From Lachnoclostridium sp. An169 (GTDB lineage Bacteria; Bacillota; Clostridia; Lachnospirales; Lachnospiraceae), in the NCBI RefSeq assembly GCF_002160525.1, contig NZ_NFKT01000004.1, positions 124,001 to 188,000 of the forward strand: a stretch of DNA of 64,000 bases, in the 5' to 3' direction. Positions within the stretch are counted from its first letter, which is position 1. The number at the start of each line of letters is the position of its first letter. This document shows, piece by piece, positions 55,037 to 64,000 of the stretch. The position numbers and the translations under genes were made by a program. The notes under the pieces are model-generated. The model was not told the origin of the DNA. It made no database searches and saw only the letters and a list, made by a program, of their open reading frames with translations.

Positions 55037-56707
55037 ATGGCAGAGACAACATACACGGTTACGGTAGAAGGCGTGAAAAGAGAATATCCCGAAGGTACGT
55101 CCTATCAGGAGATTGCCCGGGATTTTCAGGATCAGTATGAGCATCAGATTGTACTTGTGTTTGCGGACCGGTTCCATCTTCAGGAGCTGAGAAAAACGCT
55201 GCAGAAAGACTGTGAGCTGTCTTTCGTGACGACGGGAGACCCCATCGGACATGAGACATATAAGCGGAGCATGTGTTTTCTCCTTGTGAAAGCCGTGCAT
55301 GATGTGGCGGGACATGACAGGATCGAACGGGTGAGGATTCACTTTTCCCTGGGAAAAGGGTACTACTGTACAGTAGAAGGTGACGTCAGCCTGGACGAAG
55401 CCTTTCTGGAAAAGGTCGCGTCACGGATGCATGAACTGTCTGATCAGAGAATTCCCATTGAAAAACGGTCGATTCATACCGATGAGGCAGTGGAACTGTT
55501 CCACAGACACGGGATGTATGACAAGGAACGTCTCTTCGAGTACCGGCGGGTGTCAAAGGTGAACATCTACAGTATCAATGAGTTTGAAGACTACTACTAC
55601 GGATATATGGTGCCGGATGCGGGGTGCCTGAAATATTTTTCCCTCCATCTCTACGAAAGAGGATTCGTCCTGCAGATGCCGGACCGGGAGAATCCGGAAA
55701 AGGTGCCGGAATTCAATCCATGGCCGAAACTGTTCCATGTGCTCCGGGAATCCGTGGCGTGGGGGGACAGTCAGGAGATCGATACGGTAGGAGCCCTCAA
55801 CGACATGGTAACCCACCAGGACATGCGGGAGGTTGTGCTGGTCCAGGAAGCTTACCAGGAAAGAAAAATCGGAGAGATTGCCAGGCAGATCGCAGAGAGG
55901 GGAAATGTGAAGTGCGTTCTTATCGCCGGACCTTCCTCCTCCGGAAAGACTACATTTTCACACCGGCTTTCCATCCAGCTGAGGGTCAACGGGATGAAGC
56001 CCCATCCCATCGCAGTGGACAATTATTTCGTGGACAGGGAACATACGCCCAGGGATGCGGACGGAAACTATGATTTTGAGTGTCTGGAGGCTATCGATGT
56101 CCCGAAGTTCAACGAGGATATGGAGGCTCTTCTGGACGGGAAAGAAGTGTATCTGCCGGTCTTTGATTTTACTACGGGAAAACGGAGCACCATGACCCAT
56201 CCGAAGAAACTTGGTCCCCAGGATATCCTTGTGATAGAAGGGATTCACTGTCTGAATCCGAAGCTGACAGAGATGCTGGATGACGATAACAAATTCCGGA
56301 TCTATATCAGCGCCCTGACCCAGCTCAATATTGACGAGCATAACCGGATCCCATCCACAGACGGGCGGCTGATCCGCAGGATTGTGCGGGACGCCAGGAC
56401 GCGGGGAGCTTCCGCCACAAGAACCATATCCATGTGGCCTTCGGTGAGGCGGGGAGAGGAGAGGAATATCTTCCCCTTCCAGGAGCAGGCGGATGTGATG
56501 TTCAATTCCTCCCTGCTCTACGAGCTTGCCGTGCTTAAGCAGTATGTGGAACCTCTTCTGTTCGGAGTAGACAAAGATACGGAAGAGTACCTGGAGGCAA
56601 AGAGACTGCTGAAGTTTTTCGATTATTTTGTGGGGATCGGAAGCGAAAATGTGCCGACGAACTCCCTGTTGAGGGAATTCATCGGCGGGGGATGCTTCCG
56701 CGTATAG
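55037..56707 (+). CDS. TGS-domain nucleoside (uridine-type) kinase
   Basis: A 556-residue two-part protein. The N-terminal 250 residues resemble the TGS and second additional domain of threonyl-tRNA synthetase (TVTVEGVKREYPEGTSYQEI; HFSLGKGYYCTVEGD). The C-terminal part is a uridine kinase/phosphoribulokinase-type P-loop kinase: GPSSSGKTTFSHRL near residue 297, VDNYFVDREHTPRD and IVIEGIHCLNPKL. Such fusions are frequent in Clostridia and phosphorylate a nucleoside, but the substrate is unproved. AAAGGAGGAG precedes ATG 55037. Confidence 0.9.
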   Translation: MAETTYTVTVEGVKREYPEGTSYQEIARDFQDQYEHQIVLVFADRFHLQELRKTLQKDCELSFVTTGDPIGHETYKRSMCFLLVKAVHDVAGHDRIERVRIHFSLGKGYYCTVEGDVSLDEAFLEKVASRMHELSDQRIPIEKRSIHTDEAVELFHRHGMYDKERLFEYRRVSKVNIYSINEFEDYYYGYMVPDAGCLKYFSLHLYERGFVLQMPDRENPEKVPEFNPWPKLFHVLRESVAWGDSQEIDTVGALNDMVTHQDMREVVLVQEAYQERKIGEIARQIAERGNVKCVLIAGPSSSGKTTFSHRLSIQLRVNGMKPHPIAVDNYFVDREHTPRDADGNYDFECLEAIDVPKFNEDMEALLDGKEVYLPVFDFTTGKRSTMTHPKKLGPQDILVIEGIHCLNPKLTEMLDDDNKFRIYISALTQLNIDEHNRIPSTDGRLIRRIVRDARTRGASATRTISMWPSVRRGEERNIFPFQEQADVMFNSSLLYELAVLKQYVEPLLFGVDKDTEEYLEAKRLLKFFDYFVGIGSENVPTNSLLREFIGGGCFRV

Positions 56708-56715
56708 AATAAGCC

Positions 56716-57816
56716 TTACGGCAGATAGATTTTCCGGAGATGATCCATTCGTGCGCCCATATTCTGGAGCAGAAGGTCTGCCAGGGTGACGGCGGTCATG
56801 GACTCGACGACGACTACGGCCCGGGGAACGATCACCGGGTCGTGGCGTCCGTGAATGGAGATCTCCACGTCTTCACCGGATTCATTAACGGTGTGCTGTT
56901 TCTTCGCAATGGAAGAGGTGGGCTTGACTGCCGCCCGCAGGATCAGCTGAGAGCCGTCGCTCATACCGCCGAGGGTTCCTCCCGAGTGGTTGGTCTTCTT
57001 GCATACTTTGCCGTCTTTCATATAGAAAGGATCGTTATTGCGGCTTCCTGTGGAGGCTGCCGCTGCAAAACCGTCACCGATTTCCACACCTTTCACTGCA
57101 CCGATGGACATGACCGCCTGGGCGAGCAGGGCGTCAAGCTTGTCGAAAGCCGTCTCTCCAAGCCCGACGGGAAGCCCGTCAGCGCGGCATTCGATAATTC
57201 CGCCGCAGGAGTCTGTCTGCGACATCAGGGAGGAAACATACTCTCCGGCTTTTTCCGCGTAGGCATTTCCCGGCATGTAGAAACTGTTCTCATTGATCTC
57301 GTCCAGTCTGTATTCTTCTTCCGGTATTGTCACCGGACCTATCGCTTTTGCGTAAGCCATGACTTTGATTCCGAGTTCCTTCAGAAGAAGGGAGGCCACA
57401 GCGCCCGCCGCAACACGCGCTATCGTCTCGCGTCCGGAGGAACGTCCGCCGCCGCGGTAATCCCGGAAACCGTATTTTTCCTTAAATGGATAATCTGCGT
57501 GTCCCGGACGGAATGTATATGCGATCTCTCCGTAATCTCTGGAACGCTGGTCTTTGTTGTAGACGGCGATACAGATAGGCGTGCCGGTTGTCTTTCCCTC
57601 GAACACGCCGGAGAGAATCTCCGCAGTATCGGATTCGTTTCTCCGGGTAGTGTATTTGCTCTGTCCCGGTCTGCGGCGGTCCAGATAGCGCTGGATATCC
57701 TCTGCCTCCAGGGGAAGACCTGCCGGGCATCCGTCGATCACCACGCCTACCGCCAAACCGTGGGATTCTCCCCATGATGTAATACGGAATAACTTTCCAA
57801 ATGATGAACCACTCAT
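56716..57816 (-). CDS. aroC: Chorismate synthase
   Basis: A 366-residue chorismate synthase with GESHGLAVGVVIDGCPAG at the N-terminus, RRRPGQSKYTTRRNESD, FRPGHADYPFKEKYGFRDYR followed by GGGRSSGRETIARVAAGA, and DPVIVPRAVVVVESM near the end. These bind FMN and EPSP. It catalyses the last step of the shikimate pathway to chorismate. It is convergent to the nucleoside kinase gene with 8 bp between stops and has its own promoter on the minus strand. Confidence 0.97.
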   Translation of the reverse strand: MSGSSFGKLFRITSWGESHGLAVGVVIDGCPAGLPLEAEDIQRYLDRRRPGQSKYTTRRNESDTAEILSGVFEGKTTGTPICIAVYNKDQRSRDYGEIAYTFRPGHADYPFKEKYGFRDYRGGGRSSGRETIARVAAGAVASLLLKELGIKVMAYAKAIGPVTIPEEEYRLDEINENSFYMPGNAYAEKAGEYVSSLMSQTDSCGGIIECRADGLPVGLGETAFDKLDALLAQAVMSIGAVKGVEIGDGFAAAASTGSRNNDPFYMKDGKVCKKTNHSGGTLGGMSDGSQLILRAAVKPTSSIAKKQHTVNESGEDVEISIHGRHDPVIVPRAVVVVESMTAVTLADLLLQNMGARMDHLRKIYLP

Positions 57817-57859
57817 TATAAAATACTCCTTTCTGAGTCATACTTTTTAGAAAAGGGCA

Positions 57860-57938
57860 GTGCAGAAAACGGACCGGCTGACAGGCGGTTCCGTCTGCAC
57901 ACGGACATAATTATATATGAAGTTACCCGGTCGTGCAA
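57860..57938 (-). promoter_or_regulatory. aroC promoter and 5' hairpin
   Basis: On the minus strand TTGCAC (57938-57933), a 17-nt spacer and TATAAT (57915-57910). The transcript start would fall near 57903, directly before a hairpin GTGCAGACGG ... CCGTTTTCTGCAC (57900-57860, 7-bp perfect outer stem). TTTTCTAAAAAG follows it. The hairpin may protect the 5' end or act as a weak attenuator. Confidence 0.65.
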
Positions 57939-57988
57939 GCACGGGCGGCTTTATATCCTTAAAAATGTTTTAAGAAATTTTATTTTTC

Positions 57989-58017
57989 TGTACATTTTTC
58001 CGGTTTCGTACTATAAT
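57989..58017 (+). promoter_or_regulatory. Promoter of the L,D-transpeptidase gene
   Basis: TGTACA (57989-57994), a 17-nt spacer and TATAAT (58012-58017). The -10 box covers the first in-frame ATG (58016), which rules that codon out as the start. Confidence 0.65.
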
Positions 58018-58042
58018 GATGCGTGATACTGGAAAAGGAGAG

Positions 58043-59734
58043 ATGGACATCAATATGAACAGCGAAAAAAAGAACAGCAGTGATGCACTTACTCCGGAAG
58101 AAGAGATGCTTAACGCACAGACAGAACCAGAACTGACTGGAGAAGGGACAGAAGATTCCGTCTCCGCAGATAAAGCAGATAGAACAGATGAAAATACCGG
58201 AGAGGAAGAAACACATCCTGAAGCGGATGCAGAGGGCAGGGCAGCAGACGAGGGGACGCCTGGCGAAGAATCTGCCGGGAAAGACCGGAAAAGGCGCCGC
58301 GGACGCCGCAGAGGCCGGGGACGCAGAAACAGGGCGAAGAAAGACTGGGGAAAGAAGCCGTTTATTATAGCAGGCGGCATTGTCGGCGGGCTTCTTGTAA
58401 TTTATCTCGGTATATCCGCGTTTTTTATCAGCCACTTTTACTTTAATACGATGATTAACGGACAGGATTTTTCCGGAAAAACCGTCAGTGATGTGGAAGA
58501 TTATCTGAAACAGCAGGTTTCCGGATATTCCCTGACAGTACGGGAACAGAACAATGAGACGGATGTGATCAGCGGGGCAGATATTTCCCTGACTTATGTG
58601 GAAAATGATGATATCCGGAATGCGCTGGACAGTCAGAATCCGCTTCTGTGGCCTTCTGCACTCTTCTCACAGTCCTCAACGGACGTGACGGTGGAAGTGG
58701 GATATGATGAGGCGGCTCTGACGGAGAAGATCCAGTCGCTGAAAGCAGTGACAAAAGAGCAGACCCAGCCGACTTCGGCGTATCCCAAGTATGACGGGAA
58801 CTCTTTCGTGATCCAGCCGGAGACTTACGGGACAGCGGTGGATCTGGAAGTGCTGACGGAAAAGGTAAAACAGTATATTACGGAATTTAAGACAGAACTA
58901 CGCCTGATGGATGAGTCCTGCTATATTATGCCCACATATACAAAGAATTCTGCTGAGGTGCAGGAGGCCTGCGATACCATGAACCGGTACTGCCAGGCGA
59001 GTATCACCTATACCATGGATAAAGATGTGGTGGTTGACAAGACGCTGATCTCCACCTGGCTGACATGCAGCGATGACATGCAGGTATCTGTGGACTATGA
59101 TTCTGTCCGCGCATGGATGCGTGAGTTCGGAAAAACCTACGACACTGTGGGAACTACAAGGACGATCACCACGCCCACCGGGAAGACCGCCCAGGTATCC
59201 GGCGGTACATACGGCTGGTCGGTGAATGAGGATCAGGAGACACAGGATCTGATCAACAGTATCCAGAACGCGGAAGTGGTGGAGAGGGAACCTGCCTACA
59301 AGCAGACGGCGGCTTCCCGCGGAGCCCAGGACTGGGGAAACACGTATCTGGAAGTGGACATGAGCGCCCAGCATATGTGGTATATTGTGAACGGTTCCGT
59401 TGTGCTTGAGACCGACGTGGTTACAGGACGGCCCACGCCGGACAGAGAGACGCCGCAGGGAGTCTATTCTGTGGTCGAGAAAATGAGAAACAAAGTGCTT
59501 CGCGGTTCCATTGATCCCGCTACAGGAAAACCGGAGTACGAGACACCGGTATCCTACTGGATGCGGATCACCTGGACGGGAATCGGTTTCCATGACGCAA
59601 CATGGCAGGCAAAATTCGGAGGAGACTGGTACCAGAACCATGGTTCTCACGGCTGTATCAACATGCCTCTGGACAAGGCAGCGCAGCTCTATGATATGCT
59701 GGAGATGCACACTCCGGCGATTGTGCATTACTGA
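58043..59734 (+). CDS. L,D-transpeptidase (YkuD) with PG-binding-like domain
   Basis: A 563-residue membrane-anchored enzyme. A long acidic, disordered N-terminus is followed by an Arg-rich patch (RKRRRGRRRGRGRRNRAK), one membrane span (about 110-130), an extracellular region with two VanW/YceG-like PG4-type repeats (150-420) and a C-terminal YkuD domain. The catalytic motif is NHGSHGCINMP (His, Cys). It forms 3-3 cross-links in peptidoglycan. ATG 58043 or 58055 is the start; AAGGAG is slightly too close to the first and far from the second. Earlier ATGs at 58016 and 58019 lie in or next to the -10 box. A stem-loop TGCCTGAT/ATCAGGCA (59765-59790) follows the gene. Confidence 0.9.
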   Translation: MDINMNSEKKNSSDALTPEEEMLNAQTEPELTGEGTEDSVSADKADRTDENTGEEETHPEADAEGRAADEGTPGEESAGKDRKRRRGRRRGRGRRNRAKKDWGKKPFIIAGGIVGGLLVIYLGISAFFISHFYFNTMINGQDFSGKTVSDVEDYLKQQVSGYSLTVREQNNETDVISGADISLTYVENDDIRNALDSQNPLLWPSALFSQSSTDVTVEVGYDEAALTEKIQSLKAVTKEQTQPTSAYPKYDGNSFVIQPETYGTAVDLEVLTEKVKQYITEFKTELRLMDESCYIMPTYTKNSAEVQEACDTMNRYCQASITYTMDKDVVVDKTLISTWLTCSDDMQVSVDYDSVRAWMREFGKTYDTVGTTRTITTPTGKTAQVSGGTYGWSVNEDQETQDLINSIQNAEVVEREPAYKQTAASRGAQDWGNTYLEVDMSAQHMWYIVNGSVVLETDVVTGRPTPDRETPQGVYSVVEKMRNKVLRGSIDPATGKPEYETPVSYWMRITWTGIGFHDATWQAKFGGDWYQNHGSHGCINMPLDKAAQLYDMLEMHTPAIVHY

Positions 59735-59829
59735 TGATACAGCGCACGGCTTTGAGTACTACTTTGCCTGATGCATAGGCTTATCAGGCATGATCGTATG
59801 ATTATTATATATTATGATAAGGACAGAAT

Positions 59830-60969
59830 ATGAGTATAAATACGTATGAACTACTGAAAAAGGACGGACTGGCGAAGCGGGGGCGCCTTCACACGGTCCA
59901 CGGAACCATAGAGACCCCCGTGTTTATGAACGTGGGGACGGCAGCCGCCATCAAAGGGGCAGTTTCCACAGATGATCTGAGGACGATCAGGACCCAGGTG
60001 GAACTTTCCAATACCTATCACCTGCATGTCCGTCCCGGGGATGAAATTGTAAAGAAACTGGGCGGACTTCACCGGTTTATGAACTGGGACAGGCCGATCC
60101 TCACGGACTCCGGCGGCTTCCAGGTGTTTTCCCTGGCTTCCTTAAGGAAGATCAAGGAGGAAGGCGTACACTTTAATTCCCATATTGACGGGCGAAAGAT
60201 CTTTATGGGACCGGAGGAGAGCATGCAGATCCAGTCTAATCTGGCGTCCACCATCGCCATGGCGTTCGACGAGTGCCCTTCCAGTGTGGCGGATAAGAAA
60301 TATATCGCCAACTCGGTGGCGCGCACGACACGCTGGCTGAAACGGTGCAAAGATGAGATGGCAAGACTGAACTCGCTGCCGGATACGATCAATCCCCATC
60401 AGATGCTTTTCGGCATCAATCAGGGCGGAGTTTACGAGGATATCCGGATCGAACATGCACAGCAGATTTCCGAACTGAATCTGGACGGGTATGCCATCGG
60501 CGGACTTGCCGTGGGCGAGAGCCATGAGGAGATGTACCGGATCCTGGACGCAGTGGTGGGATATCTGCCGGAGGACAAACCGACCTACCTGATGGGTGTG
60601 GGTACACCTGCCAATATTCTGGAAGGCGTGGAGCGGGGCGTGGACTTCTTTGACTGTGTGTATCCCAGCCGGAACGGGCGCCACGGACATGTATATACAA
60701 ACCATGGAAAGATGAATCTTTTCAATGCAAAATATGAACTGGATGACCGGCCCATCGAGGAAGGATGCGGATGTCCGGCCTGCAGAAGCTATAGCCGCGC
60801 CTATATCCGTCATCTCCTGAAAGCAAAGGAGATGCTCGGCATGCGGCTTTGCGTCCTGCACAACCTCTATTTCTACAACACCATGATGGAGGAGATCCGG
60901 GATGCCATTGACGCGGGACAGTTTCAGGAATATAAGAAGAAAAAACTGGAAGGGATGATGCAGAAATAA
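59830..60969 (+). CDS. tgt: Queuine tRNA-ribosyltransferase
   Basis: A 379-residue bacterial TGT. Key sites are GTAAAIKGAVSTDDLR, the Asp in LTDSGGFQVFSL, GGLAVGES for substrate binding, and the nucleophilic Asp in FFDCVYPSRNGRHGHVYT. The zinc site is CGCPACRSYSRAYIRHLL plus a later His. It exchanges guanine 34 for preQ1 in GUN anticodon tRNAs. ATG at 59830 follows AAGGACAG. No queA is directly upstream. Confidence 0.96.
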   Translation: MSINTYELLKKDGLAKRGRLHTVHGTIETPVFMNVGTAAAIKGAVSTDDLRTIRTQVELSNTYHLHVRPGDEIVKKLGGLHRFMNWDRPILTDSGGFQVFSLASLRKIKEEGVHFNSHIDGRKIFMGPEESMQIQSNLASTIAMAFDECPSSVADKKYIANSVARTTRWLKRCKDEMARLNSLPDTINPHQMLFGINQGGVYEDIRIEHAQQISELNLDGYAIGGLAVGESHEEMYRILDAVVGYLPEDKPTYLMGVGTPANILEGVERGVDFFDCVYPSRNGRHGHVYTNHGKMNLFNAKYELDDRPIEEGCGCPACRSYSRAYIRHLLKAKEMLGMRLCVLHNLYFYNTMMEEIRDAIDAGQFQEYKKKKLEGMMQK

Positions 60970-60999
60970 CATCTGTCCATAATATTTTCCAAAATACTC

Positions 61000-61028
61000 T
61001 TGAAGATTCTGCCATTTTTGTGTATAGT
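61000..61028 (+). promoter_or_regulatory. Promoter of yajC
   Basis: TTGAAG (61000-61005), a 17-nt spacer and TATAGT (61023-61028). It lies between tgt and yajC, so yajC has at least one independent transcript here. Confidence 0.7.
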
Positions 61029-61069
61029 TATTTTATTGCGGTAACTTTAGCAGTTAGGAGGAAATTATA

Positions 61070-61345
61070 ATGGATTTAGTTGGCATTATCGTACTTTATG
61101 TCGTTGTGATCGGAGGAATGTGGTTCCTGCTTATGCGTCCCCAGAAAAAGGAGCAGAAGAGGGTTCAGGCCATGCTTTCCACGATGGAAGTAGGCGACAC
61201 AGCCCTGACGACAAGCGGATTTTACGGTGTGATCATTGATATTACCGACGATGATGTGATTGTGGAATTCGGCAACAATAAGAACTGCCGTATCCCGATG
61301 CAGAAATCAGCGATCGCTCAGATTGAAAAACCGAACGCAGAGTAA
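61070..61345 (+). CDS. yajC: Preprotein translocase subunit YajC
   Basis: A 91-residue protein with one N-terminal membrane span (IIVLYVVVIGGMWFLLM) followed by RPQKKEQKRVQAM and a small beta domain (GDTALTTSGFYGVIIDI; VIVEFGNNKNCRIPM). YajC joins SecDF and helps the Sec translocon. tgt-yajC is a common order, though secD does not follow here. TAGGAGGAAA lies before ATG 61070, and a strong terminator follows. Confidence 0.95.
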   Translation: MDLVGIIVLYVVVIGGMWFLLMRPQKKEQKRVQAMLSTMEVGDTALTTSGFYGVIIDITDDDVIVEFGNNKNCRIPMQKSAIAQIEKPNAE

Positions 61346-61353
61346 ATGCGCAG

Positions 61354-61383
61354 ACGGAGGACAGATTATGTCCTCCGTTTTTT
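61354..61383 (+). terminator. Terminator after yajC
   Basis: ACGGAGGACA pairs perfectly with TGTCCTCCGT around GATTA, followed by a five-T run. Confidence 0.93.
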
Positions 61384-61428
61384 AAAATATACATTTTAGA
61401 GCGCCCTCTATTTTTTTGACGGGAATAC

Positions 61429-61457
61429 TTGAAACAAACAGCGAAATGAGGTATGAT
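61429..61457 (+). promoter_or_regulatory. Promoter of leuB-ilvD
   Basis: TTGAAA (61429-61434), a 17-nt spacer and TATGAT (61452-61457). The leader to leuB is under 40 nt, too short for a T-box or leader-peptide attenuator. Confidence 0.75.
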
Positions 61458-61495
61458 AGACAATAGTATTTCTGAATTTGGAAGGATGATTTGTA

Positions 61496-62587
61496 ATGGA
61501 CATGAAAATCGGAGTTATCAAGGGGGACGGGATCGGTCCGGAGATTGTGGATGAAGCGATGAAAGTTCTGGACAGGACAGCAGAAGCATACGGACATTCC
61601 ATCTCCTATACACAGCTTCTTATGGGAGGCGCATCCATCGATGTGAACGGAGTTCCGCTGACGGATGAGACACTGGGGCAGGCGAAGAAAAGCGACGCTG
61701 TCCTGATGGGATCCATCGGCGGAGACGCGAAGACTTCTCCCTGGTATAAACTGGAACCGTCAAAAAGACCCGAGGCAGGGCTTCTGCAGCTGCGCAAGGG
61801 ACTGAATCTTTTTGCAAACCTGCGTCCGGCAGTGCTCTATGAGGAGCTCAAAGACGCCTGCCCGCTGAAGAAAGAGATCGCGGACCAGGGATTCGACCTG
61901 ATGATTATGCGGGAGCTGACCGGCGGGCTTTATTTCGGAAAGCGCAGTACGGAACCGGTGGACGGCGTCATGACTGCCCGGGATGAGCTTACATACAATG
62001 AGAATGAGATCCGCAGAATCGCAAAGCGGGCCTTCGACATCGCCATGAAGCGCAGGAAAAAAGTGACAAGCGTGGACAAGGCCAACGTCCTGGATTCTTC
62101 CCGGCTCTGGAGAAAAGTCGTGGAGGAAGTGGCGCAGGATTATCCGGAAGTCGAGCTGGAACATATGCTGGTTGACAACTGTGCAATGCAGCTGGTGAAA
62201 GATCCGGCGCAGTTCGATGTGATTCTGACAGAGAACATGTTCGGAGATATCCTTTCTGATGAGGCGAGCATGGTGACGGGCTCCATCGGTATGCTGGCAT
62301 CCGCAAGCCTGAATGAGACGAAGTTCGGTCTCTATGAACCAAGCGGCGGCTCCGCACCGGATATTGCAGGAAAAGGCATTGCCAATCCGATCGCCACGAT
62401 CCTGTCCGCTGCCATGATGCTGCGGTTCTCCTTTGATCTGGACGAGGAGGCTTCGGCGATTGAACGCGCGGTTGAGAGCGTCCTCAGAGACGGATACCGG
62501 ACGATCGACATCATGTCCGAAGGAATGAAGCAGATCGGCACGAAAGAGATGGGCGACCGGATCTGTTCCTATATCAGCAGACAATAA
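61496..62587 (+). CDS. leuB: 3-isopropylmalate dehydrogenase
   Basis: A 363-residue isocitrate/isopropylmalate dehydrogenase family protein. It starts MKIGVIKGDGIGPEIVDEAM and has AVLMGSIGG, FANLRPAV, MIMRELTGGLYFGKRS (the LeuB-type Leu/Arg substrate contacts), catalytic Lys in VDKANVLDSSRLW, the metal Asp in ENMFGDILSDEASM, and the NAD site EPSGGSAPDIAGKGIANPIA. It oxidises and decarboxylates 3-isopropylmalate in leucine synthesis. ilvD follows 28 bp later, one branched-chain amino acid unit. Confidence 0.97.
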   Translation: MDMKIGVIKGDGIGPEIVDEAMKVLDRTAEAYGHSISYTQLLMGGASIDVNGVPLTDETLGQAKKSDAVLMGSIGGDAKTSPWYKLEPSKRPEAGLLQLRKGLNLFANLRPAVLYEELKDACPLKKEIADQGFDLMIMRELTGGLYFGKRSTEPVDGVMTARDELTYNENEIRRIAKRAFDIAMKRRKKVTSVDKANVLDSSRLWRKVVEEVAQDYPEVELEHMLVDNCAMQLVKDPAQFDVILTENMFGDILSDEASMVTGSIGMLASASLNETKFGLYEPSGGSAPDIAGKGIANPIATILSAAMMLRFSFDLDEEASAIERAVESVLRDGYRTIDIMSEGMKQIGTKEMGDRICSYISRQ

Positions 62588-62615
62588 AAAATCAAAATAG
62601 AAATGAGGAATTACC

Positions 62616-64000
62616 ATGAGAAGTGATACAGTTACAAAAGGCGTACAGCAGGCACCCCACCGTTCTCTTTTTAATGCGCTCGGACTTACCGAGGAAGAAC
62701 TTTCACGTCCCCTGATCGGCGTGGTCAGCTCCTACAGCGAGATCGTGCCGGGACATATGAATCTGGATAAAATTGCAGAAGCAGTAAAACTCGGAGTTGC
62801 AATGGCAGGTGGAACCCCGATTATGGTTCCCGCTATCGCGGTGTGCGACGGAATCGCCATGGGGCATATCGGAATGAAATACTCGCTTGTGACGAGAGAT
62901 CTGATTGCGGATTCCACAGAGGCGCTTGCCATGGCTCATCAGTTCGACGGACTTGTCATGATCCCCAACTGCGACAAGAATGTGCCGGGACTTCTGATGG
63001 CTGCGGCCCGCGTCAATATCCCTACAGTATTTGTCAGCGGCGGTCCCATGCTTGCCGGCCATGTGAAAGGTGAGAAGACCAGCCTCTCCAGTATGTTTGA
63101 GGCGGTAGGAGCCCATGCTGCAGGAAAGATCAGCGACGAAGAACTCTGTGAATTTGAAAACAAAGCATGCCCGACCTGCGGATCCTGTTCCGGAATGTAC
63201 ACGGCAAACAGTATGAACTGTCTGACCGAGGCGCTGGGCATGGGACTTCGCGGAAACGGAACCATCCCGGCTGTCTACTCCGCAAGAATCCAGCTCGCAA
63301 AACATGCGGGAATGCAGGTGATGGAACTGGTGCGCAAAAACATCCGTCCCCGGGATATCATGACGGAGGACGCTATCCTCAATGCCCTTACGGTTGATAT
63401 GGCTCTGGGATGTTCCACCAACAGCATGCTGCATCTTCCGGCTATCGCCCATGAGATCGGCATGGATTTTGAGATCGATTTCGCCAATACGATCAGCGAG
63501 AAGACACCTAACCTCTGCCACCTTGCACCGGCAGGACACACCTACATTGAGGACCTCAATGAGGCGGGCGGTGTTTACGCGGTGATGAATGAACTGAATA
63601 AAAAGGGACTGATCCACACGGACTGCATGACCGTGACCGGAAAGACCATCGGAGAGAACATCGCCGGGTGCGAGAACAAGAATCCCGAAGTTATCCGTCC
63701 CATCGACCATCCATACTCCGAGACAGGCGGTCTTGCTGTCCTGAAGGGGAATCTGGCTCCGGACGGCAGCGTGGTAAAACGTTCCGCTGTCTGCGACGAG
63801 ATGCTTGTACACGAAGGTCCGGCAAGGATCTTCGAGAGCGATGAAGAGGCAACAGCAGCTATCAAGAGCGGTAAAATCAATCCGGGTGATGTCATCGTGA
63901 TCCGCTATGAGGGACCGAAAGGCGGACCGGGTATGAGAGAGATGCTCAACCCCACATCCGCGATTGCAGGCTATGGCCTGGGTTCCAGCGTCGCCCTGAT
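62616..64000 (+). CDS. ilvD: Dihydroxy-acid dehydratase, 5' part (runs off window end)
   Basis: The first 461 residues of IlvD (normal length about 555-560). Visible are [16 protein letters not shown], the iron-sulfur Cys in [34 protein letters not shown] with the second cluster Cys, [20 protein letters not shown] and [14 protein letters not shown]. It makes 2-oxo acids for valine, isoleucine and, indirectly, leucine. ATG 62616 follows GAGGAA at good spacing. The reading frame continues past base 64000. Confidence 0.97.
   Translation, partial: MRSDTVTKGVQQAPHRSLFNALGLTEEELSRPLIGVVSSYSEIVPGHMNLDKIAEAVKLGVAMAGGTPIMVPAIAVCDGIAMGHIGMKYSLVTRDLIADSTEALAMAHQFDGLVMIPNCDKNVPGLLMAAARVNIPTVFVSGGPMLAGHVKGEKTSLSSMFEAVGAHAAGKISDEELCEFENKACPTCGSCSGMYTANSMNCLTEALGMGLRGNGTIPAVYSARIQLAKHAGMQVMELVRKNIRPRDIMTEDAILNALTVDMALGCSTNSMLHLPAIAHEIGMDFEIDFANTISEKTPNLCHLAPAGHTYIEDLNEAGGVYAVMNELNKKGLIHTDCMTVTGKTIGENIAGCENKNPEVIRPIDHPYSETGGLAVLKGNLAPDGSVVKRSAVCDEMLVHEGPARIFESDEEATAAIKSGKINPGDVIVIRYEGPKGGPGMREMLNPTSAIAGYGLGSSVAL

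Noticed and set aside
58016-58042. ATG 58016 or 58019 as L,D-transpeptidase start
   Set aside because: These codons overlap or directly adjoin the TATAAT -10 box, upstream of the expected transcript start.

Overview
The window looks like chromosome from an endospore-forming, Gram-positive Clostridia of the Lachnospiraceae type. This is inferred from gene content: a SpoVAF-type germination protein, a dgt-dnaG-rpoD-trmK-nif3 run, a T-box leader, an L20-type leader before infC-rpmI-rplT, sortase-assembled pili, a YesM/YesN two-component pair with a CUT1 sugar ABC transporter, and strong GGAGG ribosome binding sites. No phage genes, transposases or CRISPR arrays were seen.

Layout. 1-5.3 kb: end of a SEC-C protein, a YdcF-like protein, a DUF1540 protein, metA, an aminotransferase, dut and a monofunctional peptidoglycan glycosyltransferase. 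5.4-12.4 kb: a pilus operon (thioester-domain adhesin, backbone pilin, class C sortase, small anchor pilin, class B sortase) behind one strong promoter and a roughly 230-nt structured leader. 12.5-22.9 kb: housekeeping and transport genes (spoVAF, degV, an NSS symporter, pit with its DUF47 partner, infC-rpmI-rplT, a DUF2804 protein, and a trpB2 gene under a tryptophan T-box). 23.0-23.5 kb: two identical tRNA-Leu genes with an AAG anticodon, each with its own promoter and terminator. 23.7-26.5 kb: a TetR regulator and an enoate-reductase-type flavoenzyme gene broken by one extra base.

26.7-47.8 kb is a large accessory glycoside locus. It holds an AraC regulator, two GH1 phospho-beta-glucosidase-type enzymes, a ROK kinase, a GH78-type rhamnosidase, a YesM/YesN pair, a YczE-like membrane protein, an RpiR regulator, a CUT1 binding protein with two permeases, a large phosphorylase-like (alpha/alpha)6 enzyme, a double NTF2-like protein and a type-B carboxylesterase. 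No PTS permease is present although the GH1 enzymes look phospho-specific. The proposed model is ABC uptake of plant-type glycosides, removal of rhamnose and acyl groups, phosphorylation inside the cell by the ROK kinase, and cleavage by the GH1 enzymes. Two genes in it (42.2-46.2 kb) are clearly more AT-rich than their neighbours.

47.9-64 kb: a two-domain PPK2 phosphotransferase, dgt, dnaG, rpoD, trmK, a Nif3-like gene, a TGS-domain nucleoside kinase, aroC (minus strand), an L,D-transpeptidase, tgt, yajC, leuB and the start of ilvD, which runs off the end. All function names come from motifs read by eye; no database search was run.
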